Notes: generated from the letters alone by a model not told the origin. DNA of 17,722 nt from Pseudomonadota bacterium (GCA_018241865.1 JAFECY010000277.1:1-17722), one strand, 5' to 3'; positions 1 through 7,455 are shown, counted from the first letter of the stretch. A program made the numbers and translations.

Positions 1-376
1 CCTTGGCTTCGCTGGCGCGGAAGCCCGGCAGGTTGAACAGCAGGCTGGCGACGTTGTAGCGCAAGTGTTCATGCATGCCGACCACGACGTTTTCCAACAG
101 CGTCATTTCCTTGAACACGCGAATGTTTTGGAAAGTGCGGGCGATGCCGAGTTCGGTGATGCGATGCGGTGCCACGCCGGCCAGGTTCTGGCCGTTGAAC
201 TTGATGCTGCCGCCGGATGCGCGCAGCAGGCCGGTGACCAGGTTGAACACCGTGGTCTTGCCGGCGCCGTTGGGGCCGATCAAGCCGAAGATGCCGCCTT
301 GCGGCACGCTGAAGCTGACATCCTGCAAGACTTGCAGGCCGCCGAAATGTTTGCTGACCTGGCTGAACTCAAGCAT
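1..376 (-). CDS. livG: ABC transporter ATP-binding protein LivG (partial, C-terminus off the left edge)
   Basis: This is one of the two cytoplasmic ATPases that normally power a branched-chain amino acid (HAAT family) importer. About 125 N-terminal residues are visible, starting MLEFSQVSKHFGG. The Walker A motif GPNGAGKTT lies at residues 34-42 and the Q-loop at Gln83 in ARTFQN, followed by the helical region typical of LivG. Signature, Walker B and H-loop lie outside the window. The ATG at 374-376 is preceded by GGAGG at 5 nt spacing and overlaps the end of livM by 8 nt, which indicates translational coupling. The partner ATPase livF is not seen and would be expected further left. Family assignment is secure. 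The exact transported substrate cannot be read from this subunit. Confidence 0.93.
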   Translation of the reverse strand, partial: MLEFSQVSKHFGGLQVLQDVSFSVPQGGIFGLIGPNGAGKTTVFNLVTGLLRASGGSIKFNGQNLAGVAPHRITELGIARTFQNIRVFKEMTLLENVVVGMHEHLRYNVASLLFNLPGFRASEAK

Positions 377-1241
377 GCGGGCCTCCCGTGGATTTGCGAC
401 GCTGCCAGAAAGCGCGAATCCGGCGCGGGTCCCAGATGCCCTTGGGTAGATACAGGATCACCAGCACCAGGATCAAACCGTTGGCCGCCAGACGGAAATC
501 CTTGAACTGGCGCAGAACTTCCGGCAACAGCGTCAGGATGGTCGCGCCGATGGTCGGGCCGATCAGGCTGCCGGTGCCGCCGAACACCGCCATGGTGAGG
601 ATATCGACCGCGTTTTCAAAGGCGTAGTTGCCGGGGCCGATGGTGAAGGTGTAATGCGCGTTGAGGCCGCCCGCCAAGCCAGCGATGGCCGCGCCGAGAG
701 TGAAGGCCAGCAGCTTGTAAGCGGCGACGTTGATGCCCATCAGACGCGCCGCGACTTCATCTTCCTTGATCGCCTCGAAGGCGCGACCGATCTTCGAGCG
801 GCGCAAGCGCGCCAGCAGGAACAGCGTCACCAGCAGCAGCAAGACGATGTGCCAAAATTCGGTTTTCAGCGGAATGCCGTTCAGACCCATCGGGCCGCCG
901 GTGATGTCCATATTGAGTACGATCACGCGCACCACTTCGCCAAAGCCGAGCGTGGCCATTGCTAGGTACACGCCCGACAGCCGCAGCGTCGGGATGCCGA
1001 TAATCAGCGCCACCAATGCCGGCAAGGCTGCGCCGACGGCCAGCGCCAGCGGAAACGGCAAGCCGGTTTGCATGCTGATGAGTGCTGCCGCGTAAGCGCC
1101 GATACCCATGAAGGCCGCGTTCGCCAGCGATAGCAAGCCGCAGGAAAGCGTCAGGTAGATCGACAGTGCTAGCATCGCGTTGACGCCGATGCCGTAGATC
1201 ACCGTGTTGTACGTGGCCCAGAATCCATCCCACCATGCCAT
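369..1241 (-). CDS. livM: ABC transporter permease LivM
   Basis: This is an inner-membrane permease of the branched-chain amino acid importer and pairs with LivH to form the translocation channel. The 290-residue protein is almost entirely hydrophobic helices. It carries the LivM-type stretch LSLANAAFMGIGAYAAALI near the N-terminus, GGPMGLNGIP mid-protein, and AVFGGTGSLIGPTIGA near the C-terminus. It ends in a short basic tail. The ATG at 1239-1241 lies 3 nt after the livH stop, with a weak AAAGG upstream inside the livH coding region. Its own stop overlaps the livG start by 8 nt. The family assignment is firm. Some LivM proteins carry an extra N-terminal helix, so a length somewhat below the family range is not alarming. 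Confidence 0.95.
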   Translation of the reverse strand: MAWWDGFWATYNTVIYGIGVNAMLALSIYLTLSCGLLSLANAAFMGIGAYAAALISMQTGLPFPLALAVGAALPALVALIIGIPTLRLSGVYLAMATLGFGEVVRVIVLNMDITGGPMGLNGIPLKTEFWHIVLLLLVTLFLLARLRRSKIGRAFEAIKEDEVAARLMGINVAAYKLLAFTLGAAIAGLAGGLNAHYTFTIGPGNYAFENAVDILTMAVFGGTGSLIGPTIGATILTLLPEVLRQFKDFRLAANGLILVLVILYLPKGIWDPRRIRAFWQRRKSTGGPHA

Positions 1242-1244
1242 GAC

Positions 1245-2126
1245 TCAGGCCTTTCTTTCGAGGATCTTGCCGAACATGCCGGACGGCCGCACCAGCAGGA
1301 TCAGGAACAGCAAACCGAAAGCAACCGCGTCGCGCAAGTCGCTCGAAATGTAAGCCACGCTCAGCACTTCGGCGAAGCCGAGGAACAGCCCGCCGATCAT
1401 CGCGCCGCGAATATCGCCCATGCCGCCGAGGATGATGACGGCGATGCCTTTATGCAGCATCGGTTGCCCCATGAAGGGCGAAATCGCGTTGAACGATAGA
1501 CCGACCAGCACGCCGGCCGCACCACCCAGCGCGGCGGCGGCGAAAGAGGTGAGATAAAACAGGCCTTCGACATTGATGCCCAGCAGATGGGCGGCTTTGG
1601 GCGATTCGGCGATGGCGCGCAGAGCGCGACCCAGTTGCGTGCGGCGCATGACGATCAAGAGCGCGATCATCAGCAGAAAGGAAATCACGACGATGCCGAT
1701 TTGCAGAACCGTGATGTGTAGGTTGCCCCAGTTCAGGCTGTCTTCGGGAATGGTGCCGAACGGGAAGCGCTTGTTTTCTGCGCCGAACAAACCCTGCGCC
1801 AAACTGGTCAGCATGATCGCCACGCCGATGGAGGCGATCATCGGTGACAGGTGCGGGGCATTGCGCGCGCGCAGCGGTTTCAGCACTAAGTAATCGACCG
1901 CCAGCCCGATGAGGCCGCTGATGAACATGGCTGCGAGCATGGCCAGCCAGAGCGGCGCGGCGAATTTATCCACCAGCAGCAGGGCGGCGTAACTGCCCAG
2001 CATGAAGATCGCGCCATGCGACAGGTTGATGACGCCCAGCACGCCGAAGATCAGCGTGAAGCCGAGCGCGAACAGCGCGTACACGCTGCCGAGCGACAAG
2101 GCGTTGATGAGTTGTTGTTCCAGCAT
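1245..2126 (-). CDS. livH: ABC transporter permease LivH
   Basis: This is the second inner-membrane permease of the importer, with 293 residues and multiple transmembrane helices. The N-terminal run LINALSLGSVYALFALGFTL and the following INLSHGAIFMLGSYAALLL are hallmarks of LivH, as is VIILGGMGDIRGAMIGGLFLG toward the C-terminus (here within residues 220-260). The ATG at 2124-2126 has only a weak upstream AGG, which sits in the 3' arm of a small dyad at 2134-2146. The gene lies 96 nt downstream of the binding-protein gene and 3 nt upstream of livM. It is probably in one transcript with both, at lower translation than the binding protein. Confidence 0.95.
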   Translation of the reverse strand: MLEQQLINALSLGSVYALFALGFTLIFGVLGVINLSHGAIFMLGSYAALLLVDKFAAPLWLAMLAAMFISGLIGLAVDYLVLKPLRARNAPHLSPMIASIGVAIMLTSLAQGLFGAENKRFPFGTIPEDSLNWGNLHITVLQIGIVVISFLLMIALLIVMRRTQLGRALRAIAESPKAAHLLGINVEGLFYLTSFAAAALGGAAGVLVGLSFNAISPFMGQPMLHKGIAVIILGGMGDIRGAMIGGLFLGFAEVLSVAYISSDLRDAVAFGLLFLILLVRPSGMFGKILERKA

Positions 2127-2133
2127 GGTGTCG

Positions 2134-2146
2134 GCCTAGTGTAGGC
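2134..2146 (-). promoter_or_regulatory. Small dyad over the livH ribosome binding site
   Basis: Arms GCCTA and TAGGC are separated by three bases, just upstream of the livH start. In the minus-strand mRNA the 3' arm contains the only SD-like AGG of livH, so folding would partly hide it. The arms are only 5 bp, so a role is an inference. Confidence 0.35.
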
Positions 2147-2155
2147 TAATTGAAC

Positions 2156-2192
2156 TTGAGGCATTCCCAGCCTTGCGCCGGAAATGCCTCAA
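2156..2192 (-). promoter_or_regulatory. Stem-loop between binding-protein gene and livH
   Basis: Perfect 10-bp arms TTGAGGCATT and AATGCCTCAA flank a 17-nt loop. The stem can extend through TTCC/GGAA with a bulge. No U-run follows in the minus direction, so this is not a clean terminator. By analogy with other binding-protein ABC operons, it may protect the upstream mRNA 3' end or act as a partial attenuator, giving excess binding protein over membrane subunits. Confidence 0.55.
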
Positions 2193-2222
2193 TCGGTACT
2201 GCCCAAAAAATGTGCAGCAGAT

Positions 2223-3380
2223 TTATTTCAATACGACAAACTTGCCGCCCTTGGCGATATTGACCACGGCATCTTGTTGGGCATCGTAGCCGGCTTCCTT
2301 GCCTTCCTTCGGCGCGGCGCGGCGGAAGGTGAACTTGCCGGTGGCGCCGTCGATGCTGACCTTCGGCAGCGCGTCGCGCAATGCCAAACGATCTTTTTCG
2401 AGGTCGCCACTCAGCTTCACGTTTTTCAGGGCGGCGCTGACGATGTGCATCGCGTCATAGGCTTGAGCGGCGAACTGATCGGGATCGGCGTTGAACTTGG
2501 CCTTGTATGCCGCCATGAACGCTTTGTTGGCTGGCGCGCTGTTCTCCGGCGACCACGGGCTGCCCATCACGGTATTGTCGCCGGCATCCTTGGCGATCTC
2601 GAACAGTTTGGGCGAGTTCAAGCCATTGCCGCCGATGAAGGGCTGCTTCATGCCGAGTGCGCGGGTTTGCAGGATGATGTTGGCGGCTTCTTCAGCCAAG
2701 CAGGAGCAGACGATCGCATCAGGATTGCTGGCCTTGATCTTGGTCAGTTGTGCCTTGAAATCGACATCGCCCTTGGCGTAGGCTTCGGTGGTGGTGACGG
2801 GAATCTTCTGCTGTTCCAGCGTGGCTTTGAAAACGTCGTAGCCGTTTTTGGTAAAGGCGTCGTCATTGCCGTAGATGACCGCGACTTTCTTCAGCTTGAA
2901 ATGTTTGACCGCAGCGCGAGTGGTGACCGGCAGCACGTCGGCTTCCATGACCGAGTTGCGGAAGGTGAAGGGGCCCATGTTGGTGATGCCTTCGGCGGTA
3001 TTGCTGGTGCCGAACACCACGACCTTGGCAGCGTTGGCGACCGGATCGGCGGCGAAAGCGGAGTTGGAGAGAGTCGGGCCGAACACCATCAGCACCTTGT
3101 CCTGGAAAATCAGTTTTTTGAAGACGTTGATCGCTTCTTCCTTCTTGCCCTGCTCGTCTTCGGCGACCAGCGCGATCTTGTCGCCGTTGATGCCGCCTTT
3201 GGCGTTGATTTCATCGGCCGCTAGGGTGAAGCCGTTCTTGATGGCGATGCCGTATTTCGCGGCTGGACCGGTCAGCGCTTCGGCCATGCCAATCTTGATG
3301 TCGGCCGCGTATGCCGCGCTGCAAATGCCGGCACTCAACAGCAAAAGGGGGAGGGTCTTGAGCAAGGAAGGACGTTGCAT
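2223..3380 (-). CDS. Periplasmic branched-chain amino acid-type substrate-binding protein
   Basis: This 385-residue protein is the periplasmic receptor of the adjacent importer. The N-terminus MQRPSLLKTLPLLLLSAG is a signal peptide, with likely signal peptidase I cleavage at AYA-A near residue 26. The mature protein begins DIKIGMAEALTGPAAKYG, typical of the LivJ / type 1 periplasmic-binding family. It includes LMVFGPTLSNSAFAADP and a ligand-pocket-type region VVVFGTSNTAEG. The ATG at 3378-3380 has AGGAGA about 10 nt upstream. A longer frame starting at 3446 would put 22 residues in front of the signal peptide and run through the promoter-proximal palindrome, so I rejected it. The family is clear, but the ligand could be Leu/Ile/Val or another amino acid, amide or aromatic acid. 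The symbol is left blank. Confidence 0.93.
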   Translation of the reverse strand: MQRPSLLKTLPLLLLSAGICSAAYAADIKIGMAEALTGPAAKYGIAIKNGFTLAADEINAKGGINGDKIALVAEDEQGKKEEAINVFKKLIFQDKVLMVFGPTLSNSAFAADPVANAAKVVVFGTSNTAEGITNMGPFTFRNSVMEADVLPVTTRAAVKHFKLKKVAVIYGNDDAFTKNGYDVFKATLEQQKIPVTTTEAYAKGDVDFKAQLTKIKASNPDAIVCSCLAEEAANIILQTRALGMKQPFIGGNGLNSPKLFEIAKDAGDNTVMGSPWSPENSAPANKAFMAAYKAKFNADPDQFAAQAYDAMHIVSAALKNVKLSGDLEKDRLALRDALPKVSIDGATGKFTFRRAAPKEGKEAGYDAQQDAVVNIAKGGKFVVLK

Positions 3381-3438
3381 TTTTATATTGTCTCCTGTGA
3401 TGGATAGGGTGCGTGGGTTCGTACGTCGTAAGGTACCG

Positions 3439-3465
3439 GGACGCATGCCGCGTGGGCATGCGTCC
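3439..3465. repeat. Perfect 11-bp inverted repeat at the liv promoter
   Basis: Arms GGACGCATGCC and GGCATGCGTCC are separated by GCGTG. On the minus strand it begins directly after the candidate -10 box at 3466-3471, so it covers the expected transcription start. No T-run follows on either side, which argues against an argH terminator. It could be an operator or a 5'-end mRNA hairpin. Confidence 0.7.
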
Positions 3466-3496
3466 AGTATAAGGGATATCAGGGATTTTCCGGCAA
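3466..3496 (-). promoter_or_regulatory. Candidate sigma70 promoter of the liv operon
   Basis: Read on the minus strand, TTGCCG (3491-3496) and TATACT (3466-3471) are separated by 19 bp. The -10 is strong, while the -35 match and spacing are imperfect. It would give a leader of about 80 nt before the binding-protein ATG. Because argH ends at 3531 on the same strand, read-through from argH is also possible. Confidence 0.45.
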
Positions 3497-3530
3497 TCCC
3501 GATTCTTGCAAAGACGTTATCGCTGCAGGC

Positions 3531-4925
3531 TTACGCCAGTTGCGCGCGCGCCCGCCGGATCGCTTCCCGCACCTGGTTCGGCGCGGTGCCGCCGATATGG
3601 TCGCGCGCGGCGACCGAGCCTTCCAGCGTCAGCACGGCGAACACGTCTTGTTCGATCAACGGCGAAAAAGCTTTCAGTTCAACTAGGCTCAGGTCGCTCA
3701 AGTCGCATTGTTTGCCGTCGCAGGCGCGCACTGCATGCGCTACCGCCTCATGCGCATCGCGGAAGGGCAGGCCTTTCTTGACCAGATAATCGGCGAGGTC
3801 GGTGGCGGTGGCGTAGCCTTGCAGGGCGGCGGCGCGCATCGCTTCCGGCTTGACCGTGATGCCGCGCGCCATATCGGCGAAGATGCGTAGCGTGTCGGTG
3901 AGGGTATCGACCGTGTCGAACAGCGGTTCTTTGTCTTCCTGGTTGTCCTTGTTGTAGGCCAGCGGCTGGCCTTTCATCAGGGTCAAGAGCGCGATCAGGT
4001 GGCCGTTGACGCGGCCGGTTTTGCCGCGTGCCAGTTCTGGCACGTCCGGGTTTTTCTTTTGCGGCATGATTGAGGAGCCGGTGCAGAAGCGGTCGGCGAT
4101 GTCGATGAAGCCGACGCGCGGGCTCATCCAGATCACCAGTTCTTCCGACATGCGCGAGACATGCGTCATTACCAGCGCGGCGGCGGCGCAGAATTCGATG
4201 GCGAAGTCGCGGTCGGAAACGGCGTCGAGCGAATTGCGGCAGACTTCCTCGAAGCCGAGCAGCTTGGCCACTTGTTCGCGGTCGATCGGGAAAGTGGTGC
4301 CGGCCAGCGCGGCCGCGCCCAGCGGCAAGCGGTTGACGCGCTTGCGGCAATCGGCCATGCGTTCGGCATCGCGGCCGAACATCTCGACATAGGCCAGCAT
4401 GTGGTGGCCGAAAGTCACCGGCTGCGCCACCTGCATGTGGGTGAAGCCGGGCAGGATGGTGTCGCTGTGCTGTTCGGCCAAGTCGAGCAGGGCCAGGCGC
4501 AGTTCGCGCAGCAGGGCGGCAATATCGTCGATGGCGGCGCGCATATAGAGGCGGATGTCGGTTGCTACCTGGTCGTTGCGCGAACGGCCGGTGTGCAGGC
4601 GTTTGCCGGCATCGCCGACCAGTTCGGTCAGGCGTTTTTCGATGTTGAGGTGTACGTCTTCCAGATCGAGCAGCCACTCGAACTGGCCAGCGTCGATTTC
4701 GCCGGCGATTTGCTGCATGCCACGCTGGATGTCAGCGAAATCCTGTTGGCTGATGATGCCGCGCGTCGCCAACATTTCGGCGTGAGCGAGTGAACCCTGG
4801 ATGTCGAATTGCGCGAGACGCTTGTCGAAAAACACCGAAGCGGTGTAACGTTTGACTAGATCAGATACCGGTTCGGAAAAACGTGCCGACCAGGCTTCGC
4901 CTTTTTTGGAAAGTTGGGCTGTCAT
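3531..4925 (-). CDS. argH: Argininosuccinate lyase
   Basis: ArgH splits argininosuccinate into arginine and fumarate, the last step of arginine biosynthesis, as a cytoplasmic homotetramer. The protein has 464 residues, normal for the family. The fumarase/aspartase superfamily signature [12 protein letters not shown] is present at about residues 281-292, containing the catalytic-loop serine. Other ArgH hallmarks are [13 protein letters not shown] in the N-terminal third and [17 protein letters not shown] mid-protein. The ATG at 4923-4925 gives the expected [16 protein letters not shown] start. The gene is divergent from the AlgZ-type kinase gene, with 138 bp between starts. No intrinsic terminator is visible before the liv promoter. 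Confidence 0.98.
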   Translation of the reverse strand: MTAQLSKKGEAWSARFSEPVSDLVKRYTASVFFDKRLAQFDIQGSLAHAEMLATRGIISQQDFADIQRGMQQIAGEIDAGQFEWLLDLEDVHLNIEKRLTELVGDAGKRLHTGRSRNDQVATDIRLYMRAAIDDIAALLRELRLALLDLAEQHSDTILPGFTHMQVAQPVTFGHHMLAYVEMFGRDAERMADCRKRVNRLPLGAAALAGTTFPIDREQVAKLLGFEEVCRNSLDAVSDRDFAIEFCAAAALVMTHVSRMSEELVIWMSPRVGFIDIADRFCTGSSIMPQKKNPDVPELARGKTGRVNGHLIALLTLMKGQPLAYNKDNQEDKEPLFDTVDTLTDTLRIFADMARGITVKPEAMRAAALQGYATATDLADYLVKKGLPFRDAHEAVAHAVRACDGKQCDLSDLSLVELKAFSPLIEQDVFAVLTLEGSVAARDHIGGTAPNQVREAIRRARAQLA

Positions 4926-5016
4926 AAGATGCGGTAAAGCGGATGTATGTGGGATGAATTGTGCCGTTAGCGGCGCTCGACGATCGGAACCGGCTGCCGG
5001 TGCATGTCTGATCGTG

Positions 5017-5022
5017 ATTATA
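5017..5022 (-). promoter_or_regulatory. Candidate -10 box of the argH promoter
   Basis: The minus strand reads a perfect TATAAT here, placing the start site near 5009 and giving an argH leader of about 85 nt. No good -35 is seen. The -35/spacer zone is occupied by the dyad at 5029-5042, which suggests activator or repressor input. Confidence 0.5.
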
Positions 5023-5028
5023 GAACAA

Positions 5029-5042
5029 GCGTGCCTGCACGC
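5029..5042. repeat. Dyad GCGTGC-CT-GCACGC in the argH/algZ divergent region
   Basis: This perfect 6-bp inverted repeat with a 2-bp centre lies upstream of the argH TATAAT, in its spacer and -35 zone, and about 20 bp before the kinase start codon. A second dyad, ACCGGC-T-GCCGGT (4989-5001), lies on the other side. Either could be a transcription-factor site. GC-rich dyads of this size also arise by chance. Confidence 0.4.
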
Positions 5043-5063
5043 GACAGAAGAAGCAGAACAAGC

Positions 5064-6098
5064 ATGGCCAAGCCGCCCCCCGATTCGTCGCCGGAAATCG
5101 TCATTCCTGACTGCTGCAACATCGGCACGGTATTCCGCACCCTGATTGCGGTCAACGCCGCTTTTCTGGCCGGCATCCTGCTGCGTACCGGCGGCTGGCG
5201 CACCGGATTGCGGAGCTTTGTCGAATCGTCCACACTGATCGAGCTGGCCTGTTTGCTGTCGTTGATCGCCTTGTGCGCGTTGCGTCCTTATCTGCTTCGT
5301 CTAGCGCCGTGGATGCAGCGGCTGGCTTGCGTGTTGGTGCCGGCATGCGTGACTTGGCTGCTCATTCGCACGTTATCGGCTAATTTGTTGTTCGCGGAAA
5401 GTTTCGCCAACCTCCAGCCGGGCGAGGGTGCGCTGGTGGCCGCGCTGTTCGGCGCGGCGTTGCAGCATTACATGGAGTTGCGCACTAAAGCTTTTTCTCC
5501 GGTGCTGGCCGAGGCGCGTTTTCAGGCGCTGCAGGCGCGCATCCGGCCGCATTTCCTGTTCAACAGCCTCAACGCCGTGTTGTCGCTGATCCGCAGCGAG
5601 CCGAAACGCGCCGAGAACATGCTGGAAGACTTGGCCGAGTTGTTCCGCGTGCTGATGCGCGATGCGCGCGACATGACTACGCTGGAGAAGGAACTGCGCC
5701 TGTGCCGGCAATATCTGTCGATCGAAAGCGTGCGGTTGGGTGAGCGTTTGCAGGTGCAGTGGAATACCAGCGGTATTGACGAAGAAGCGATGCGCCGCGC
5801 GAAAATTCCTTCACTGCTGCTGCAGCCGCTGCTGGAAAACGCGGTGCATTACGGCGTCGAGCCGGCCAGCGCGCCGGCGCTGATCCAAGTCACCATCGCC
5901 CGTCAGCTCGACCGCATCGAAATCGAGATCATCAATCCGCGCCATGCGCATGCCGCCCCGTCCGACGGCAACCACATGGCCTTGACCAATATTCGCCAGC
6001 GCCTGACCCTGTTGTACGATGTCGAAGCACAATTGACGGCGGTGGCCGCACCCAGTGCCTTTGCCGTACGCTTGCATTTTCCCTATGTGAAAAGATGA
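5064..6098 (+). CDS. algZ: LytS/AlgZ(FimS)-type sensor histidine kinase
   Basis: This inner-membrane sensor kinase is the likely partner of the downstream regulator. From the ATG at 5064 it has 344 residues. There are about four hydrophobic segments (roughly 23-40, 58-77, 86-103, 121-136) with no large periplasmic domain. The His_kinase domain of the LytS/YehU group then follows, with [10 protein letters not shown] holding the phospho-acceptor His163, and an ATPase domain with the N-box [10 protein letters not shown] (Asn259). The ATP-lid region reads [13 protein letters not shown], without the usual paired glycines, as reported for FimS/AlgZ. An in-frame ATG at 5004 was not chosen: it lacks an SD and falls near the argH promoter. 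The 3' end overlaps the regulator as ATGA. Orthology to AlgZ rests on sequence type plus argH-algR-hemC context. The signal sensed is unknown. Confidence 0.88.
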   Translation: MAKPPPDSSPEIVIPDCCNIGTVFRTLIAVNAAFLAGILLRTGGWRTGLRSFVESSTLIELACLLSLIALCALRPYLLRLAPWMQRLACVLVPACVTWLLIRTLSANLLFAESFANLQPGEGALVAALFGAALQHYMELRTKAFSPVLAEARFQALQARIRPHFLFNSLNAVLSLIRSEPKRAENMLEDLAELFRVLMRDARDMTTLEKELRLCRQYLSIESVRLGERLQVQWNTSGIDEEAMRRAKIPSLLLQPLLENAVHYGVEPASAPALIQVTIARQLDRIEIEIINPRHAHAAPSDGNHMALTNIRQRLTLLYDVEAQLTAVAAPSAFAVRLHFPYVKR

Positions 6099-6889
6099 TT
6101 CCGAAATTATTCATCATCGACGACGAGGCGCCAGCACGGGCACGCATGAAGACGCTGCTGTCCGATATCACCGCTGAATGCCCGCACCAACTGGTGGGCG
6201 AGGCGGACAACGCGCAGGCGGCGCTGGACGGCATCGCCGCCGCCCGGCCCGATATCGTGCTGCTCGACGTGCAAATGCCGGGCATGACCGGCATCGAGCT
6301 GGCCGGTCATCTGGCGCGCCAGCCGCATGCGCCGGCGGTGGTGTTCGTCAGCGCCTACGATACCTATGCCCTGCAGGCGTTCGAGGTGCATGCGCTGGAT
6401 TATCTGCTCAAACCCGTGCGCGCTGAACGTCTAGCCGCTGCCATTCATCGTGCCAGCGCACTGACGCAAGTACAGACGCAGCGCCAAGCGTTGGCCGCCG
6501 CAGCCGTGGAGATGCAAGCGAAACGGCAAAATTTTTCAGTGCAGGAGCGCGGCCGGGTGCTGCTGGTGCCGGTGGCCGAAGTGATGTATTTGAAGGCGGA
6601 AGCGAAGTACGTCACTCTGCGCACTGTCGCGCGTGAATACCTGATCGAGGAATCGCTTAGTTCCATCGAGGAAGAATTGGGCGGCGTGTTCTTGCGCGTG
6701 CATCGCAACGCGTTGGTGGCGCGCAATGCCATCGTCGGTGTCGAGCGCGGCGGACAGTGCGTGGATGCCGAGGCAGAACACGAAAAACCGCAGGAATCTT
6801 GGCAAGTCATCCTGCGCAATGTCGAAGAACGTTTGCCGATTTCGCGTCGTCAGTGGGCAGCAGTGAAGTCGCTGGTGAAGAGCGCCTGA
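6095..6889 (+). CDS. algR: AlgR-type LytTR response regulator
   Basis: This is a two-component transcription factor of 264 residues. The N-terminal receiver domain (about 1-120) has acidic residues Asp9-Asp10, phospho-acceptor Asp58 in LLDVQMPG, Ser86 and Lys106 in LLKPV. The C-terminal half (about 150-260) is a LytTR DNA-binding domain, with the characteristic EVMYLKAEAKYVTLRT and FLRVHRNALVARNAI segments. LytTR proteins usually bind paired direct-repeat-like sites. The start codon overlaps the kinase stop by 4 nt, so the two are almost certainly co-translated. The next gene converges on it with only 7 bp between stops, and no terminator is visible. In Pseudomonas AlgR controls pili and alginate; the regulon here cannot be inferred. 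Confidence 0.93.
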   Translation: MIPKLFIIDDEAPARARMKTLLSDITAECPHQLVGEADNAQAALDGIAAARPDIVLLDVQMPGMTGIELAGHLARQPHAPAVVFVSAYDTYALQAFEVHALDYLLKPVRAERLAAAIHRASALTQVQTQRQALAAAAVEMQAKRQNFSVQERGRVLLVPVAEVMYLKAEAKYVTLRTVAREYLIEESLSSIEEELGGVFLRVHRNALVARNAIVGVERGGQCVDAEAEHEKPQESWQVILRNVEERLPISRRQWAAVKSLVKSA

Positions 6890-6896
6890 TAGCGTC

Positions 6897-7307
6897 TTAC
6901 ATTCTGCTCATGAAGTGGTGCGCCGCATCGACGTCTTCGTGGGCTTCCTGCTCTTGCTGGCGTTTTTTGTTACGGGCATCGATCTCGGCTTGGCTCGGTA
7001 CTGCGGCGGCGGGTGCTGCCGGCGCAGGCGCAGCAGGAGCGACCGGCTTCGGTGCGACGGCTGGCTGCGCAGCCGCTTGCACTGCGGGTTTTGCCAGTGC
7101 TTCACCGCTGACGGCGACGTAACCCTCGTCCACTAAAGATTTCAGTTGTTGATCGAAATCGTCGCCACGGAGCATGCCGAACAAATCGTCGCGGCTACGT
7201 TTGCCATCGACGAAAATCAGAATTTGGCGCATGCGCTGATTGATGTTGCCGGCGCGCGATTTGATTTCTTCTTGGCCCTTGGCCGTCTTGCTGAATGTCT
7301 GACTCAT
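6897..7307 (-). CDS. Small unrecognised protein with Ala/Pro-rich linker
   Basis: I do not recognise this 136-residue protein. Its N-terminal part (about 5-70) is charged and looks like a compact helical, possibly winged-helix-like, fold: KTAKGQEEI, then MRQILIFVDGKRSRDDLF and a hydrophobic LKSLVDEGYVAV. Residues 73-104 are a low-complexity Ala/Pro/Val linker. The tail (105-136) is strongly charged, with KKRQQEQEAHEDVD, and ends FMSRM. There is no signal peptide or membrane segment. A strong SD (GGAGGAGA) ends about 3 nt before the ATG at 7305-7307, and codon use matches its neighbours, so it is very likely a real gene. It converges on algR and diverges from hemC. A DNA-binding or regulatory role is only a guess. 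Confidence 0.85.
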   Translation of the reverse strand: MSQTFSKTAKGQEEIKSRAGNINQRMRQILIFVDGKRSRDDLFGMLRGDDFDQQLKSLVDEGYVAVSGEALAKPAVQAAAQPAVAPKPVAPAAPAPAAPAAAVPSQAEIDARNKKRQQEQEAHEDVDAAHHFMSRM

Positions 7308-7385
7308 CGTCTCCTCCGCCCGGTTTAATTTAACCGTGGTTTCTTCTTATTCTAATCCCTTAAAAATTCATTGTAGTCCTATTAT

Positions 7386-7398
7386 TTCCAAGTTGGAA
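7386..7398. repeat. Dyad TTCCAA-g-TTGGAA
   Basis: This perfect 6-bp inverted repeat around one base lies about 80 bp upstream of the small minus-strand gene and next to its candidate promoter elements. The size and symmetry suit a dimeric repressor or activator. Function is inferred only. Confidence 0.45.
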
Positions 7399-7408
7399 TA
7401 TTGATCTT

Positions 7409-7421
7409 ATTGCAATGCAAT
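7409..7421. repeat. Dyad ATTGCA-a-TGCAAT
   Basis: This perfect 6-bp inverted repeat is centred 23 bp (about two helical turns) from the dyad at 7386-7398. It differs in sequence, so the two are not copies of one site. Possible operator. Confidence 0.4.
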
Positions 7422-7455
7422 TGCGGGCGCAGCCGGTGTCGCGCAACTTGGTTAC

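Noticed and set aside
2184..3224. A 346-codon open frame on the plus strand opposite the substrate-binding protein gene
   Set aside because: The minus strand encodes a full family-typical protein with signal peptide. The plus frame has no recognisable domain or SD and is an expected shadow in GC-rich DNA.
3381..3446. A longer N-terminus for the binding protein starting at 3446
   Set aside because: It would put 22 charged residues ahead of an otherwise perfect signal peptide, lacks an SD, and overlaps the promoter-proximal palindrome.
5004..5063. An earlier ATG adding 20 residues to the histidine kinase
   Set aside because: The extension is rich in Arg and Asp, has no SD, and begins beside the argH -10 region. 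The ATG at 5064 fits better, though its own SD is weak.
7063..7074. Palindrome GGCTGCGCAGCC as a terminator for algR inside the small gene
   Set aside because: There is no T-run after it, and it lies in Ala-rich coding sequence where such palindromes arise readily.
7401..7420. A possible FNR/ANR-type box at TTGATcttaTTGCAA near hemC
   Set aside because: The second half-site does not match ATCAA, and the position is about 185 bp from the predicted hemC start site.
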